Below, one piece after another: positions 48,405 to 60,523 of a DNA stretch of 64,000 bases. The stretch is from Enoplosus armatus (Eukaryota > Chordata > Actinopteri > Centrarchiformes > Enoplosidae). The DNA is taken from positions 23,628,001 to 23,692,000 of the forward strand of contig NC_092186.1 in assembly GCF_043641665.1 (NCBI RefSeq), written 5' to 3'. Every line of letters begins with the position of its first letter. Positions within the stretch are counted from its first letter, which is position 1. The position numbers were made by a program, and so were the translations under genes. Under the pieces are notes generated by a model, which was not told the DNA's origin, ran no database searches, and saw only the letters and a list, made by a program, of their open reading frames with translations.

Positions 48405-51400
48405 ATGAACGCGGACATGGAGGAGCAGGAAGACGAACTGCTCGCCCTCGTCAGTATCTTCGGTCCGGAGGAGGTCGTCCGGGATGAGTCGAAGTCTGCC
48501 GGAGAAATCCGAGTGTCCGTCGAGCCGCCTGCAGACTTCACTGTGGTTCTGGAAGAAGGTAAATAAAGCCGACTGGAGGAACACAATGTTTCTCTAGTCG
48601 GCGGAGGGGTGGATTATAACAGGAGGAACTGGAGCTGTACAAAATATAATATGTCGATAACTAAATGAAACACATTGATAGGCCTATAAGCAAAGTCCTT
48701 TTGGAACAATTATTACAATATGACTGACGCATTTTATGTTTGAAATCAAGTATCTTCCATATTTAATATGTCACAAATGTCCAAACAAGTGAAACAGTAA
48801 CAGGCCAGACTGAAATAAAGTGGTGTGTGTGTGTGTGTGTGTGTATGTGTGTGTGTGTGTGTGTGTGGTGTTCAGGGTCCAGGAGTGTCTCTTTCAGTCT
48901 TGTTTATTTGCTTTGCTCATGTTGTTTTTTCTTTCCTAAGGCGAAACGCTGAGGCAGTATGAGATATCATTCCTCCCACCTCTGCTTCTGACCTTTGAAC
49001 TCCCCGAGGACTACCCCACCTCCTCCCCTCCCTCCTTCACCCTCACCTGCAGCTGGCTGACACACACACAGGTAATCAGTGGAGGCAATGTGGGTCAACA
49101 GCAACTCCCATCATTATTGGTCACAATTTACAACCAGACAGAGAGAGTTGAATGCAGATTTCAGAGGGTCATTAAGGGTTACATCACATCTATTTGCCCT
49201 CTCCTCCCGCAGCTCTCTGCACTGGGGGCTCAGCTCACTGATCTCTACCAGGCCACCGGAGGCGCCGTGGTGCTCTTCTCCTGGGTACAGTTTCTTAAAG
49301 AAGATGCCCTGACGTTCCTGGATATCCACAATCTGCTGGAGCTCCCCTCTGATGAACACAGCACCCAGTCCTGTAGCCAGGACTCATTAAATGCTGCACT
49401 CTCTCAACCAAAGAATAATCAATACACTCCGAAGTCAGGACCCACAGATAACCCAAGTTGTAATGTCTCAGATGCTTCAACCTCAGACTGGACCAGCACA
49501 GACTCTCCGGGATCTGCGGCATCAGACCAAAATAATTCAACCTCCCACCGCAGCAAAGTCCCATTAGATCAAAGTGGACAAGGAGCTGCTCCTCTGCCAG
49601 TCCACCCCGGAGACCAAACCCTGTCTGGTCTCTCCCTGACTCCGTCACAAGCTCTCCTGTCCCAGCTCTTGATCTATGATGCGGCCCAGAAACAGAAAGC
49701 GTTTGCCGCCACGGTGTTTGACTGTGGCGTGTGTTTCATGGGTTGGCTCGGTTCGGCGTGTGTGCAGCTGCCTGAGTGCGGCCACATCTTCTGCCGGACC
49801 TGTCTGGGAGAGTTCTGTAAGCTCCAGATAACAGAGGGGAACGTCCGGGGTGTCACCTGTCCTCAGGCAGACTGCACGGCGACCCCTACACCTGCACAGG
49901 TACAGCCCTGACCTGTCTGCCCGTCCTCTCTGCCAACCACAGCTTCTTTCTGAAGTTTCTTTCTCGGTGGTTTGAGGCTTTGGGATGCTGGGAAAGGATG
50001 CCTAAATGTGTTTGTTTACAGCTGTGCTGAAAGAAGTACTTACTTGACTTAAGCAAAAGTAGCAATACTACAATTTTAAGATACATTTCTAGTAAAAGGC
50101 CTGCATTCACGATTTTATTAAGTACAGAAGTATTTTTTAAATGTTCTCAAAGAATCAAAAAGTATGCGACATTGAGTTTATATTATTATCATTGGCATTT
50201 TCATCTATAGCAATGCTTCATATTTTGCAAGATGATATGTTTTGTATATATCTTTTAAAATCTGTGAAAAAAAAGCAGTTAACTATAGCTGTTCAAGTAA
50301 ATGTAGTGGAGTAAAAAAAGAAATATATATATATATTCTCCTCTGAAATTAATAAAACTATAAAGAGTAAAGAAGTAAAGAACAAGTACCTCAAAATTGT
50401 ACTTTCCACCACTGCAGATGTGGCCCATGATATAAAAATGTGGTCAGTGATCTGTGGTGGTAAAACATTCTAACTGACATACTTTTGCCCCCCCCCCCGT
50501 TTGGCAGGTGAAGAGTCTGGTAGGGGAGGAGCTGTTCAGCCGGTATGATCGCCTCCTGCTACAGAACACTCTGGACTGCATGCCCGGTGTGTTTCCCTTA
50601 TGTTCTTGCAACTGTTGCTGCACTGCTTAGGAGTGTGTTCAAATGTGCTTTTGTTTCATGTCATGCATTTGATCCCCCCCCCCCCCCCCCCCCACCGCTG
50701 CTCTCGTGTCCCCGCCTCAGACGTGACGTACTGTCCGCGGCGTTCCTGCGCTTCGGCCGTCATTCAGGAGAAGTCCAGCACTGCAGCGATGTGCTCTGTG
50801 TGCAGCTTTGCCTTCTGTGTCACCTGCAGGAGGACCTACCATGGAGCAGGTGACTGCCAGGGGGAGAAGGACGCAAACAAGCTGACGGAAAAAGATGCAC
50901 GGCAAGGCCATGTTGGCCTGCCACAGTCACAGGGTACACAAGCATCATTTTTTTTTTTTTTATCTCCAATCAAAATATCTTTTTTTTTTTAAATTGGAAA
51001 ACTCTAAACATGTTCTGCTAATCAGGAAATGACCGTGACAGTGAGACATGCTTACTTGGGCAATTGTGCTACTCTTGAGTTTAAGGGTGTAAGAATTTTT
51101 TTATACATATAAAAATATAATATACCTGCATTTAATTCATTTCTGTGACGGAGACAACTGAATTTAAGGGTTATTTTAGAAGTTACAGGTGTTTACCTTT
51201 ATTTATTTATTATAAAGCCAGGCTGCTTGGACTGTTAAACCCTATGTATGGTGGAAAATCATCATACAGATATAGAATTGTGTTCCTGAAAATATGAGGA
51301 AACATCGTCTGATACATTGCAGATCCACAGGAAATGGTCTGTTCAGAATTTTATACCGTTTTTTTAGTTTTACACAAACTTCCTGCAGGTATTTCGTTCA

Positions 51401-51694
51401 TTATTTTGGTTAATTGTATCGTTAATTGTTCTGTTGTGTTATTATTTTTATACAATGACTCTCCCCCCTTTTTTGTAATTGCATGTGGGTGGGGGGGCAT
51501 CAGTGTATACACAATGGTAGAATAGGGGTCCCTTAAGAAAAAGGTTGGGAACCACTGCTGTAGACAACAGGCTAATGGCAGCAAACTGATTTTTTGGTTA
51601 AACGTTTAATTATAGTCCTATTCCTGGACTGAGCGTTCAGCTTGGATGCAGACGCACCTCAGTGTGTGTGTGTGTGTATGTGTCTGACGCACTG

Positions 51695-51729
<35 letters not shown>

Positions 51730-52231
51730 TCAGAGGGGATAAAAGCTCTGTGGGACGACTACACCAGCGGCAGTAAGGAGAGGAGGCACCTCCTGGAGAG
51801 CAGATACGGCCGCAAGGTATTGCAGTTCAATGTGGAGGAGTGTCTGAGTGAGAACTGGATGGCCTTCAATAGCAAGAACTGTCCCCACTGCTTCTCCAAA
51901 ATACAGGTGTTTATTTATTCACCTGTTAGCACTTATTTGCACACATACACATGAACTCATGAGCACAGACAGTCATGTGTTTGCAGACACATTTTGATAC
52001 AGAACCTTGCACGGCTGTTGTTTTTCTGACTCTTGTAGACTACTGCTGTCTTTGCTAATACATATGCTGATGTGTTCTGTGTTGTAGAAGGACCGAGGGT
52101 GTAACGTGATGACGTGCTCTCAGTGTAGACAGCAGTTCTGCTGGGCCTGCCTCGCCAGACTGCCAACTATGCATGCGGGCGATCACTTTGCGGACAGTTC
52201 CTGCTCTCTCTACCAATACCACCCGACATAG
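48405..52231 (+). CDS. rnf14: RNF14-type RWD / RING-IBR-RING E3 ubiquitin ligase
   Basis: Seven exons: 48405-48558, 48941-49071, 49213-49899, 50508-50586, 50721-50933, 51734-51906, 52088-52231. They give 1581 nt, 526 aa. Domains: an RWD domain at about 1-140 (EEQEDELLALVSIF, FLPPLLLTFELPEDYP, VLFSWVQFLKEDAL); a Ser/Asn-rich linker at about 150-235; RING1 from Cys266 (CGVC ... CGHIFCRTC); IBR at about 355-400 (YCPRRSC ... CSVCSFAFCVTC); and RING2 at about 471-515 (CPHC, RGCNVMTCSQC, FCWAC). In RBR ligases ubiquitin passes through a RING2 cysteine; by analogy with parkin this is Cys484 in RGCNVMTC. RNF14 is described as an androgen-receptor coactivator and a ligase acting on stalled-ribosome substrates. 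The start was chosen by similarity; an in-frame ATG at 48339 would add 22 residues. The protein lacks the acidic tail of mammalian RNF14 and ends YQYHPT, so a divergent fish paralogue is possible. Confidence 0.93.
48822..48867. repeat. (GT)n microsatellite in intron 1 of the rnf14-type gene
   Basis: An interrupted GT run about 75 nt before the acceptor of exon 2. Confidence 0.9.
50030..50420. repeat. Dispersed repeat in the intron after the RING1 exon
   Basis: Contains TACTTGACTTAAGCAAAAGT, GCCTGCATTCACGATTTTAT and GTACCTCAAAATTGTACTTT then CCACCACTGC, the recurring layout of a widespread teleost repeat. About 47830-47935 carries a second, shorter copy (CTCTGAAATGTAGT ... CACCACCACTG). Confidence 0.5.
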
Positions 52232-52807
52232 TGCTTCAGCTACTTTTACCCCCAGCCCGTGAATGGAGTTTGGCATGTGTTATACTGTGTTCAAATAAGT
52301 GAGTGCAAACATGTAAAAAAAAAAAAAGATGAGGGGGGGGGGGGGGGGCAAGCAGCTGTCATGTCAACACAGTTAGAATCTGTACACTATAAACATTGAA
52401 GGCTATACGGTATTTTGCTGCAGACGGACCAACAAAGTAATTTAGTCACAATTTATACAACAACAAAAAAAGCCAAATACATACAAATGCCACATTAGTT
52501 TCACTGTCAGAAGTCTCAATTCTAAACACGAAATATTTAACACCTCAATATCACAGACTTCTACTGAAAATCACAACATGTGTCGTGTAGTATAATGGCC
52601 AGTAGAGGGCGCTAAATAACACCAACGATCCCTTTTGGTTCTATCGAGAAATGCGTTTTGCATGAAAACATGCTGCATACTTATTCGGCATTTAATAATC
52701 ATGACATGCATATCTGCAGCTCTGGATGCAAAGATGAATAATCTGTGAAAGAAGAGTGTTAATACCAAAGCCACACTTCCTCCTCAGTTATGATTAGGGT
52801 TCCTAGT

Positions 52808-52965
52808 GGGGCTGCAATGACGATTGTTTTCATTTTCGATCGATCTACCAATTATCTCTTCGATGAATTTGAGAGGCTGAAACCAGTAAAACGACTTAAA
52901 CGATAAATTGGGTATCAAAATTGTTGCAGTCCACTCTTCGACTAATTGATTGAGCGACGCTTTTT
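52808..52965. repeat. Related dispersed repeat downstream of the rnf14-type gene
   Basis: Begins GGGGCTGCAATGACGATTG and contains AGGCTGAAACCAGTAAAACG, then CGACTAATTGATTGAG. These motifs (GGGCTGCAA..., CGACTAAT...) are shared with the repeat family seen at 29310-29630 and, as a fragment, near 14860-14900. Confidence 0.45.
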
Positions 52966-53466
52966 AAACCCTTTCGACTTGCTGCAGTGTAGTTGTGTTT
53001 TCAAAAAAGGATTTTGTCTTGCAGCATCTCATGAATTTCTCTACAAGAGGTAGATAGATAGATAGAGAGGGCAAAGGGCTGTAAGGTGTGCAAAATGTTA
53101 TACAAACACAAATTATACAAATACAAAAGCTATGAGCTATTAGTAATATAAAGCTATGAGACAAAAGTGTGCTTTAAATTGAAAATGTATAATATGTTCA
53201 TTAAACTCTTAAGGTTGGTTTAACTGTTCCCATTTTTATCAGCAAATGTCATCCGTGTCGCCCTGCAGGTAGTTATTGGGTGTTTCGCATCTACCCACTG
53301 ATTGACTTCCTGTTTTTGAAACGCTTCCCTCCCTTCCTCCACTGGTCTGTCATAACAGTGGAACAAAGACCACAAAGACATGTCCCCAGTCTGTCTGAGA
53401 CATGATCGGACAGAACAGATGTCTTTCATATCAAGCCAAAAAACACTGGCCCTCTCTCTTTGAGTG

Positions 53467-53483
53467 CGTGTGTGTGTGTGTGT

Positions 53484-53521
<38 letters not shown>
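53467..53521. repeat. (TG)n microsatellite with CG interruptions
   Basis: TG repeat interrupted by GCGTG units in the spacer after the rnf14-type gene. ORFs crossing it on both strands are artefacts of the repeat. Confidence 0.9.
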
Positions 53522-54178
53522 TCCTGTGTCTCTTCCAGGAAAAATCCAGTTTCCACACAGGGGTCATCACTTCCTCATAAATGTCTAAACAACTGTTTGC
53601 CTTACTGACCCACAGTCCTCTAGCAGGGCCTGGAGGACTGGAACTGGGGGACTGGGGGCATGTGAGATATAAAACACAAATGAAAAGGCAAGGCACAAAA
53701 AAGGAATGATAACATCAAGGCATAAAGCACAGCAATTATAGCACAAAACCACAAAACGAAAGATTTGAAAGCTGAAATTGTAGAAATGATGTATGTTGAA
53801 ATTGAAATAGAAGAAATGATGTATGATAAATACATAACACAGAGCTCCTTTTTAAAAAAACAAACTATGAAATCACAACAGGTGTCTGCCGTAGTGATGA
53901 ACCTACAGGGACTGACTCTGCAGCTCCACTCACAAAGTTTTATACTGAGTTTCAGCTCATTGTTTAGCTGTCCGACCACAACCGCACTGTTTCGGTTCAC
54001 TCTCACTGCTTTCATCTGTGTCGTTTTCGGCGGCAGCAGGCAGCTGCTCTCTGTGAAAATCATTCATCAATCATCAGTCATTTACATTAAGTTAAGTTAC
54101 CGTTTTTGTCTCGTTTAGTCATGTTGTCTTGTCATTTCCTGTTTTATTTTGTAGTAACTGTGTTCCCTCTCATTTCAG

Positions 54179-54240
54179 ACCAGAATCAGAATCAGAATCA
54201 GAAATACTTTATTGATCCCCGGGGGGAAATTGTACAGCAC
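54179..54240. repeat. AATCAG tandem and retroposon-type tail
   Basis: A (CAGAAT)n run is followed by AGAAATACTTTATTGATCCC and a G-run with GAAATTG. This junction recurs throughout teleost genomes as the end of a retroposon. The copy is truncated. Confidence 0.55.
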
Positions 54241-54304
54241 CGGTGCTCCCATTCCAGAGTAGAAAAATAGCATAATTTAGAACTAAAGGTATGTAGGTAT
54301 GTAT

Positions 54305-54500
54305 TGACTTCCTGCCCTCATGTTTCCCGCCTTTGTGATTGTCAGCCCCGCCCTGACTGTTTCCACCTGTGTTCACTCACCTCATGTTTAAATAGTCTGC
54401 GTCTCCCTTTGTCTTGTGCCAGTTCGTCTGGTCCTCAGTGTCATGACAACCAGCCGTGATTCCACGTCAAGATTTCCTGTTAGTCCCTGTGTGAGTTGTT
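54305..54500 (+). repeat. LTR-promoter-like repeat fragment
   Basis: The segment has TTCCTGCCCTCATGTTTCCC, CCACCTGTG, TTTAAATAGTCTG, TCTTGTGCCAGTTCGTCTGG and GTGTCATGAC in the order seen in common fish retroelement promoters. No flanking duplicate or coding part was found. Assignment is by recollection. Confidence 0.35.
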
Positions 54501-56855
54501 TCAGTGTTCTTGTTGATTTGTTCACTTTGCTGTCTTGGTTTTCCCAGTTTTGTTCCTAAAACTAAAAAAAACCCAAAAACATTTATCCTGTGACCCGGAT
54601 GTATATGAGAGGGACAAACATGGGGCTGGACAGTCAGATATTTCTCACAGGAGTTGGTAGAGACCAAAAACAGAGCTGAAAGAGAGTGAATATTGGACTT
54701 ACATTCATCAGATGGCCAGAGACACAGCTGGATGTATAAATAAGCAACCGTTTCCAAACAAGTTCACCATGTCAGCTTAAAAGGTGACGATACGACCAAA
54801 GAAAATCAGTTATTGCAGGTTTAGATTCTCATTGTGTCTGTACTCCAGCTTAATTTGTCCAAAGATTTGCCAAAAGCATTTCATGTTGCACCAAAGACTG
54901 GCCACAGTGCTCAAGGGATTGCAGGGATTGTCAAAAATATTAACTATGTGGCTCAAATGTACCAGGGTGCAAACCAGTGTCAACACAGGACCATCCTCTG
55001 GCTTGGTAGTGCACCTAAAGACACCACTCCTGTCACTTGTAAAGGGCTTTTTTTTAAAAATCCAAACTAAACTACATGGGGCAGAAAGCTGCAGCTGTGC
55101 TGATGACTGCGGTTTGACATTTTCAAACACGGCGTACTTGAGGCCGCATGAAAATCCATCATTTTTCACGTCAAAGGCAAAAAAAGACACCTGCATGGAA
55201 ATCACTGACGGTCCAACACGCATGAACCTACAGAGAGCAGCAAAGCGGCAGTGATTATGTTTTGATGTAACCTCCTGAACAATTACGGCTGAGTTCCTTT
55301 TCGCTGCTTCAGTTTCAGGGTCCTGGTATTGTGAATGCTGGCTGTCGTTGATGTTATCAGCGACACCGCAAGTCAATCTCCTGATCATGTCATTCGATAT
55401 CTTTCCAAACTCCTCGTGAACAATTACATGCACTATTTGATTTCCTATAGATGTACTGTACTGTAAAATGAAGTATGGTTGCATGGCCTATTTCTGGCCT
55501 ATATTTCTTTTTTTTTGTGGTTGGACAATTTAAGAAACAATTGTTTCCAGAACAACTGCCACATTTTTCTAGTCAACAAATCAGAGGCAAAGACCGGTGC
55601 AAGCCCAGAGTGGTGGTGTGTTTGTCTCCACCTCGTCTCTGTAAGAAGGTTTCATACTGATGTCTGAGTGAAGGAGACAACTGTCAATCGTCTATTTGAG
55701 CTGTCTCTTTGAAGCTAATGCTTGTCGAGTCTTTCTGGAGCACTATGACAGATGCAAAATTGTGAGCTGGTGCTGCATGGCTAAACATTTAGTATAGAAC
55801 GTTGTAATGGAGTCTGTTTATTTAGCCAGTTTGATTCAGTGCTTAAAACTAACAGCAATGCACCAGCAGGATTCGAGGGCACGAATTCTAGAGTTAATAA
55901 TGTATATGTAAATGTATGTAATGTATCCCTGATAATAAGTATAAGTATTTATGAGCAGAGGAGTAGGAAACGGGCCTATTTTACGTCATTATCGTACCTA
56001 CATATATTCAGAAGTGTCAGTACTGAGTAATAAGGAAATTGGACAGACGTCTAATGTTCCAGTATTAGCCCAAATCAAGCACTGATTTCATCGCAAATTT
56101 AAAAAAAAAAAAAGGAACCATCTAAATCCAAGGTTCTTTTTATGTATCCTCACTAAAAAACTAACTGAAACCTGAGGCCAGTACACCACATTTCAGGCAA
56201 TCTGTTCACAAGGCTTGTGAGATATCCTGCTGACAGGCAAACAAACAAACTACCAGGGGCAGAAGGAGAACAGCTTTTCTTGGCAGAAGTAATATCAAGA
56301 ATAAGGAGTAAAGCCTGGCTATCAGTGCAGTGGAAACTAGGCTATGTAGGGCGTCTTCTCCCTGTGAGCCAATAACAGCAGCAGCTAACAGAACGGTTAT
56401 TTCCCCCGGAGCGGATGCGAGCTGAGCCGCGGAAGAGAGCACACGAGACACACATTCACTGTAATAATCATCAACACAGTGCGGTTATTATGTCATCTGC
56501 ACGTTTATTCATCTGTCAGAAAACACACACACACACACCCCCCCCACACACACACACCCACACACACACAGCCACAGAATTCAGTACATCAGTCATCCAG
56601 GCATCCACTCAGCCAGTCAGTGGTATATTGGCAACATTGTTCAGAGGCACTGAAAGTGTGCTGAGGTTTTCACAGAGAGTACAGGAGTATATACTGTCCT
56701 GCAGGGGTACTGCTAGGAGGTTTGGGGCCCCTGACAGTAGATGGCGATGAGGGGTCCTGAATTCTGTCAATGTACAAGTCTGACTCAAGGCTGTAGACCA
56801 GGATACATGGGCTTTTATGTGAGGCAAGCACAACCTATTGTACACGTTTGTGGCC

Positions 56856-57647
56856 GAGAGTTAGATGAAGTACCAGCCAGGAGGCAATTAGCTTAGCTTA
56901 GCATAAAAACTGGAAGCAGCTGGCCTAGTTCTCTCTAAAGTAAAAAAAAAAGTGTTTTAAAAATCTGCCAAATAGCATCTTTAAATCTTACTAATTAACA
57001 CATCATATTTGTTTAATCAGTGCACAAACATAAATGTCTGTGATAAAAATTCAGAAATCACGATTCACTTTATGTGGCCTCCTCTCTAAGAACTTTAAGA
57101 ACCATGTCCAGGTGGCCCAGTGCTTGAGCATGAGGACGTTGAGGAAGTTTATTCTTGACCTTAGAGGCATATATCTGCGATAAAAGTCCTAAAATTCAAG
57201 GTTCACTTGCTTCGTTTTTTCCTGAAGCTGAAAGGCTGAAAGTTTATCACAGCTCTCCCAAGGTCAAGAATTAACCTCCAAGGTCAACTATTTGTGGTTT
57301 TATGGGCAGTTACAATTTCTTGGCGAACAAAACCTGGTGACCAGTGACCTCCCAGAGCCTTGTTGTCACGTGAGGTTGCGATGGAAGGACAGATAAACTC
57401 TTCCTAAAACCACAAAAAACACCAACGAGATCCCAAACAAACAAGATACGTGGTAACTAGTGAGCTTTAGAGGTGCTGGTAGGCAGATTTTTGAACTCTG
57501 GACAGAGCCAGGGCAGCCGTATCCCCCTGTTTGGAGTCTTTATGCTAAGCTAAGCTAAGCTAAGCTAAGCACCTGCTGGCTCTAGCTCCACACTTGCACA
57601 ACGCACAGACAAGAGGGGGCAATCTATCTGCTCATCTAACTCTCTGC
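56856..57647. mobile_element. Non-autonomous DNA transposon (MITE) with long inverted arms
   Basis: The left arm begins GAGAGTTAGATGA and holds TTAGCTTAGCATAAA, TTAAAAATCTGCC and TCTTTAAATCTTACTA. The right arm read on the minus strand begins at 57647 with the same GAGAGTTAGATGA and repeats those blocks as TTAGCTTAGCATAAA, TCAAAAATCTGCC and CTCTAAAGCTCACTA. The arms are about 150-190 nt. A second internal inverted pair (TTCTTGACCTT near 57153, AAGGTCAAGAA near 57260) lies between them. The right arm carries an expanded TAAGC pentamer (about 57545-57570). It is a teleost-type repeat with no coding capacity. Confidence 0.7.
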
Positions 57648-57734
57648 AAAAAAGAATAAACTGCTAACAAATGCTACTTTGAAAATCCTGCTATAAAACA
57701 AACAAAAAAAAAACACTTAGTCCCCAGTTGCAAT

Positions 57735-57900
57735 GTACGTGAAGGTCCTTCTCAATCATCCAGGTGGTGGAAAATCACTGGACAAGAGTTCTGATTGAAG
57801 ACACTTCACTGTTCGTCCAAAGAGCTTCCTCAGTGCTAATTGTTGAGGGGACGTGATTGTAACCAAGGACTCTTACATGCCCTCATTCTAACAGTGGATG
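57735..57900. repeat. Dispersed teleost repeat (CATCCAGGTGG ... CTTCACTGTTCGTCCAAAGA)
   Basis: The phrase order TCAATCATCCAGGTGGT, AGACACTTCACTGTTCGTCC, AAGAGCTTCCTCAGTGCTAA matches a repeat I recognise from many fish genomes. Family not assigned. Confidence 0.45.
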
Positions 57901-58899
57901 GTCCTGTGCTACTGGTGAGCATGGTTACCTAACGCCACTATTCCCCACAACAGTTGGACTGAAGACGCCTTTCAGGCAAACAGAAAAAACGACGACCCAA
58001 TAATTTGGATTCTACAGATTTGGGCACCCAAGTTAAAAAAAAAAAACTTTCTAGTGACTATTTGTCAATGTCATTTCACAGAACAACTGTGTTTTTTGAT
58101 GCCAAGTTTGTGCCAAACGTTACATTAAAATTGTGTCGTTAACTCTATACAGGCTCACTGTAATAATGATGAAACAAGCCAACGTCCGTCGTCTCTTTGT
58201 TTTGTCAAAATCAGCCCAGTGGTGTCTAATTGCATTGACGAAATGGATGAACATCTTTTGATATAATATTTCGTTTCAAAGCTGTATTCACAGGTTATAG
58301 TGTTTTTTTTTTCTCCACTTAACCCCACAGTGTTGCCCATCTACCCTGGTCCCGTCGCTCCAACAGTGCAACACATGGATAAACACACGGAGTTACAAAT
58401 ATGATACACATCCAGAACAGCTTCAACTTCTCACCCTGTAAACATTAGGATAGAAATCATTGAGATGCAAATAATGACAATGGTAGCAAAGTCTTCATTT
58501 GCACTAAACAACAAATGGTAGCATCATTTTGTAGCATCATTTAGCATCATAAACACGAGTGTCTTTTTATATTCAGTGCAAAATCGTGATTCTTTCCAAT
58601 GCCCTTTTGTAGATGCAGCACAGCATACAGCCAACCAGTCATATAAACCTCAGAAAAAAACATCCTCACTGTCATATCTTCTCTCAATAGTAGAACATCT
58701 CAATAGTTATTAAGTATGACTTTACTCATGCACAAAATAAACCAGATACAATTTATACGCTGCAATATGTAACACTTCTCCGTCATTTACAACGAAGCAT
58801 CTAAATTCAACCTGTGAGTTATGGTGCTGAAACACATCAGCATTCAGATTAGAACAGCATCGGTTAATAGCAGAAACCAATAATTATCAGTATATTATA

Positions 58900-60488
58900 G
58901 TTACCGGCTGTTATAGTCTCTAACAAGTTAACACAGAACAAAACAAACGGAAACAGTATTCCAGGTATTCAAACTATTTAAACATGTCACCAGAGCAAAC
59001 AGCAACTAAACAGTCTTCTTTATAAGCATCAATGCAATCGAATCAATTTCGGTGAACACACAGCACATTAAAGTGCCGATTGCCAGAATATTAAAACTGT
59101 TAACAGGTAATGGCCGTATGTAGATTTACCACAGTGGCTTCTTGATGATTGTGTTGGCTTTCGACTGCTTCAAACACCCTTCCAAAAATAGTACTGCATA
59201 AACGGAGCAGTTTACCAGCGATTTGGCATGTTTTAGCCCATTAGCTACAAATTGCATTTACTGTGTTATTTCAGGCGACGTCATTTCTTTTCAATTAGGT
59301 CCTGCTGGTTTTCGAAATTGCCTCGAATCAAGGGGAAATGCCGTTGCATGACCACTCTTTTAAAGGAACGAAGAGGTTTTGAGTGAAATGTTAATTATCA
59401 TGAATAAAAATGTGTAATGTAATCTTGTGTAAATCCTCTTGTGGCCTCCGATATTTTATGTGCTTCCAAAAACGAAACTAATCTGGAACCATTGCTGTGA
59501 TAATTATATCGTCACATGAATGCCTTTATGGTTTAGAGCAGCGGGGGTCCCAAGATAATTGTGAGGGGTCGCAAGATGTTTTAAGGGATGAGAAAGAAAA
59601 GCATAGTCTCTGCCACACAGTGTTTGTTGTTGTTGTTGTTGTTTTTTATAGTTTTATAGTTTTCTATTATGTTGTTCTGGACTTTCCGCTCAATAAAGAT
59701 TCACAAGATTATACAGTAAACTGTGTATGTATCCTGGCACCTCCAAGTTCCCATTAGGTACAGCATAATTAGCAGACTATATGTGGTAGCGTCATTGTTT
59801 GCCTAGAGATCAAACCAGAAACCAACCACTGATATGCTGGAATGATGCCACCTGGAGCGCCCCTGGCAGCCACATGGTTAGAGTGCATGTCACATAACCG
59901 CACCATGGTTTAGGATAGTACCTGGGACCTTTGCGGCACGTCATACCCAGCTCCCTCTCCTTGTTTCCTGTCAGCTTTTTCCCTGTCGTCCGCCAAATAA
60001 ATCGTCTTAAAGGAATCAAAACACAATGTCTCAGTTGGTTAACTTGATTAAACAAAGCTTTACATAGGAATATACGACAGGGCCGCGAGATTAGCTAGCG
60101 ATGCAAAACTTTAGCTGTGCAAACGCTCTCACATGTTTTCAATAGTGCAAAAACCAAATGGCGCGCAGTGAAGTGGGACTTTCAGGGCCTCTGGGGGTTT
60201 AAGGTCATGATCAAAGAAACAACATCTGACAAGGAAAAAAATCAATCTTTGGTTTGCCACGCTAAGGCCATGACCTGTGAGGAGGGGTCTCAAGTAGATA
60301 ATGCCACATTCCCAAGCAGGGTCCGAAATGAACGCCCGCCAAGCGCCAAATGCGGGTAGATTTTCCGTTTGGCGAGTAAATCTCAGAGGGCCATCCGCCA
60401 CACTGGCGGGTAAGTGTTTGTACCAAAACAGTTTTGGTGTCATTTACGGGCGCGCTGCTACTCTCCTCTGCTGTCTGTGTCAGAGTTT

Positions 60489-60523
<35 letters not shown>

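Larger units (their letters stand above)
52232..54170. other. Spacer downstream of the rnf14-type gene
   Basis: Contains a poly-G run (52333-52348), a dispersed repeat (about 52808-52965), a long TG microsatellite (about 53468-53520) and AT-rich filler. No coding exon is recognised; the ORFs present run through the microsatellite or lack similarity and splice context. Confidence 0.5.
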
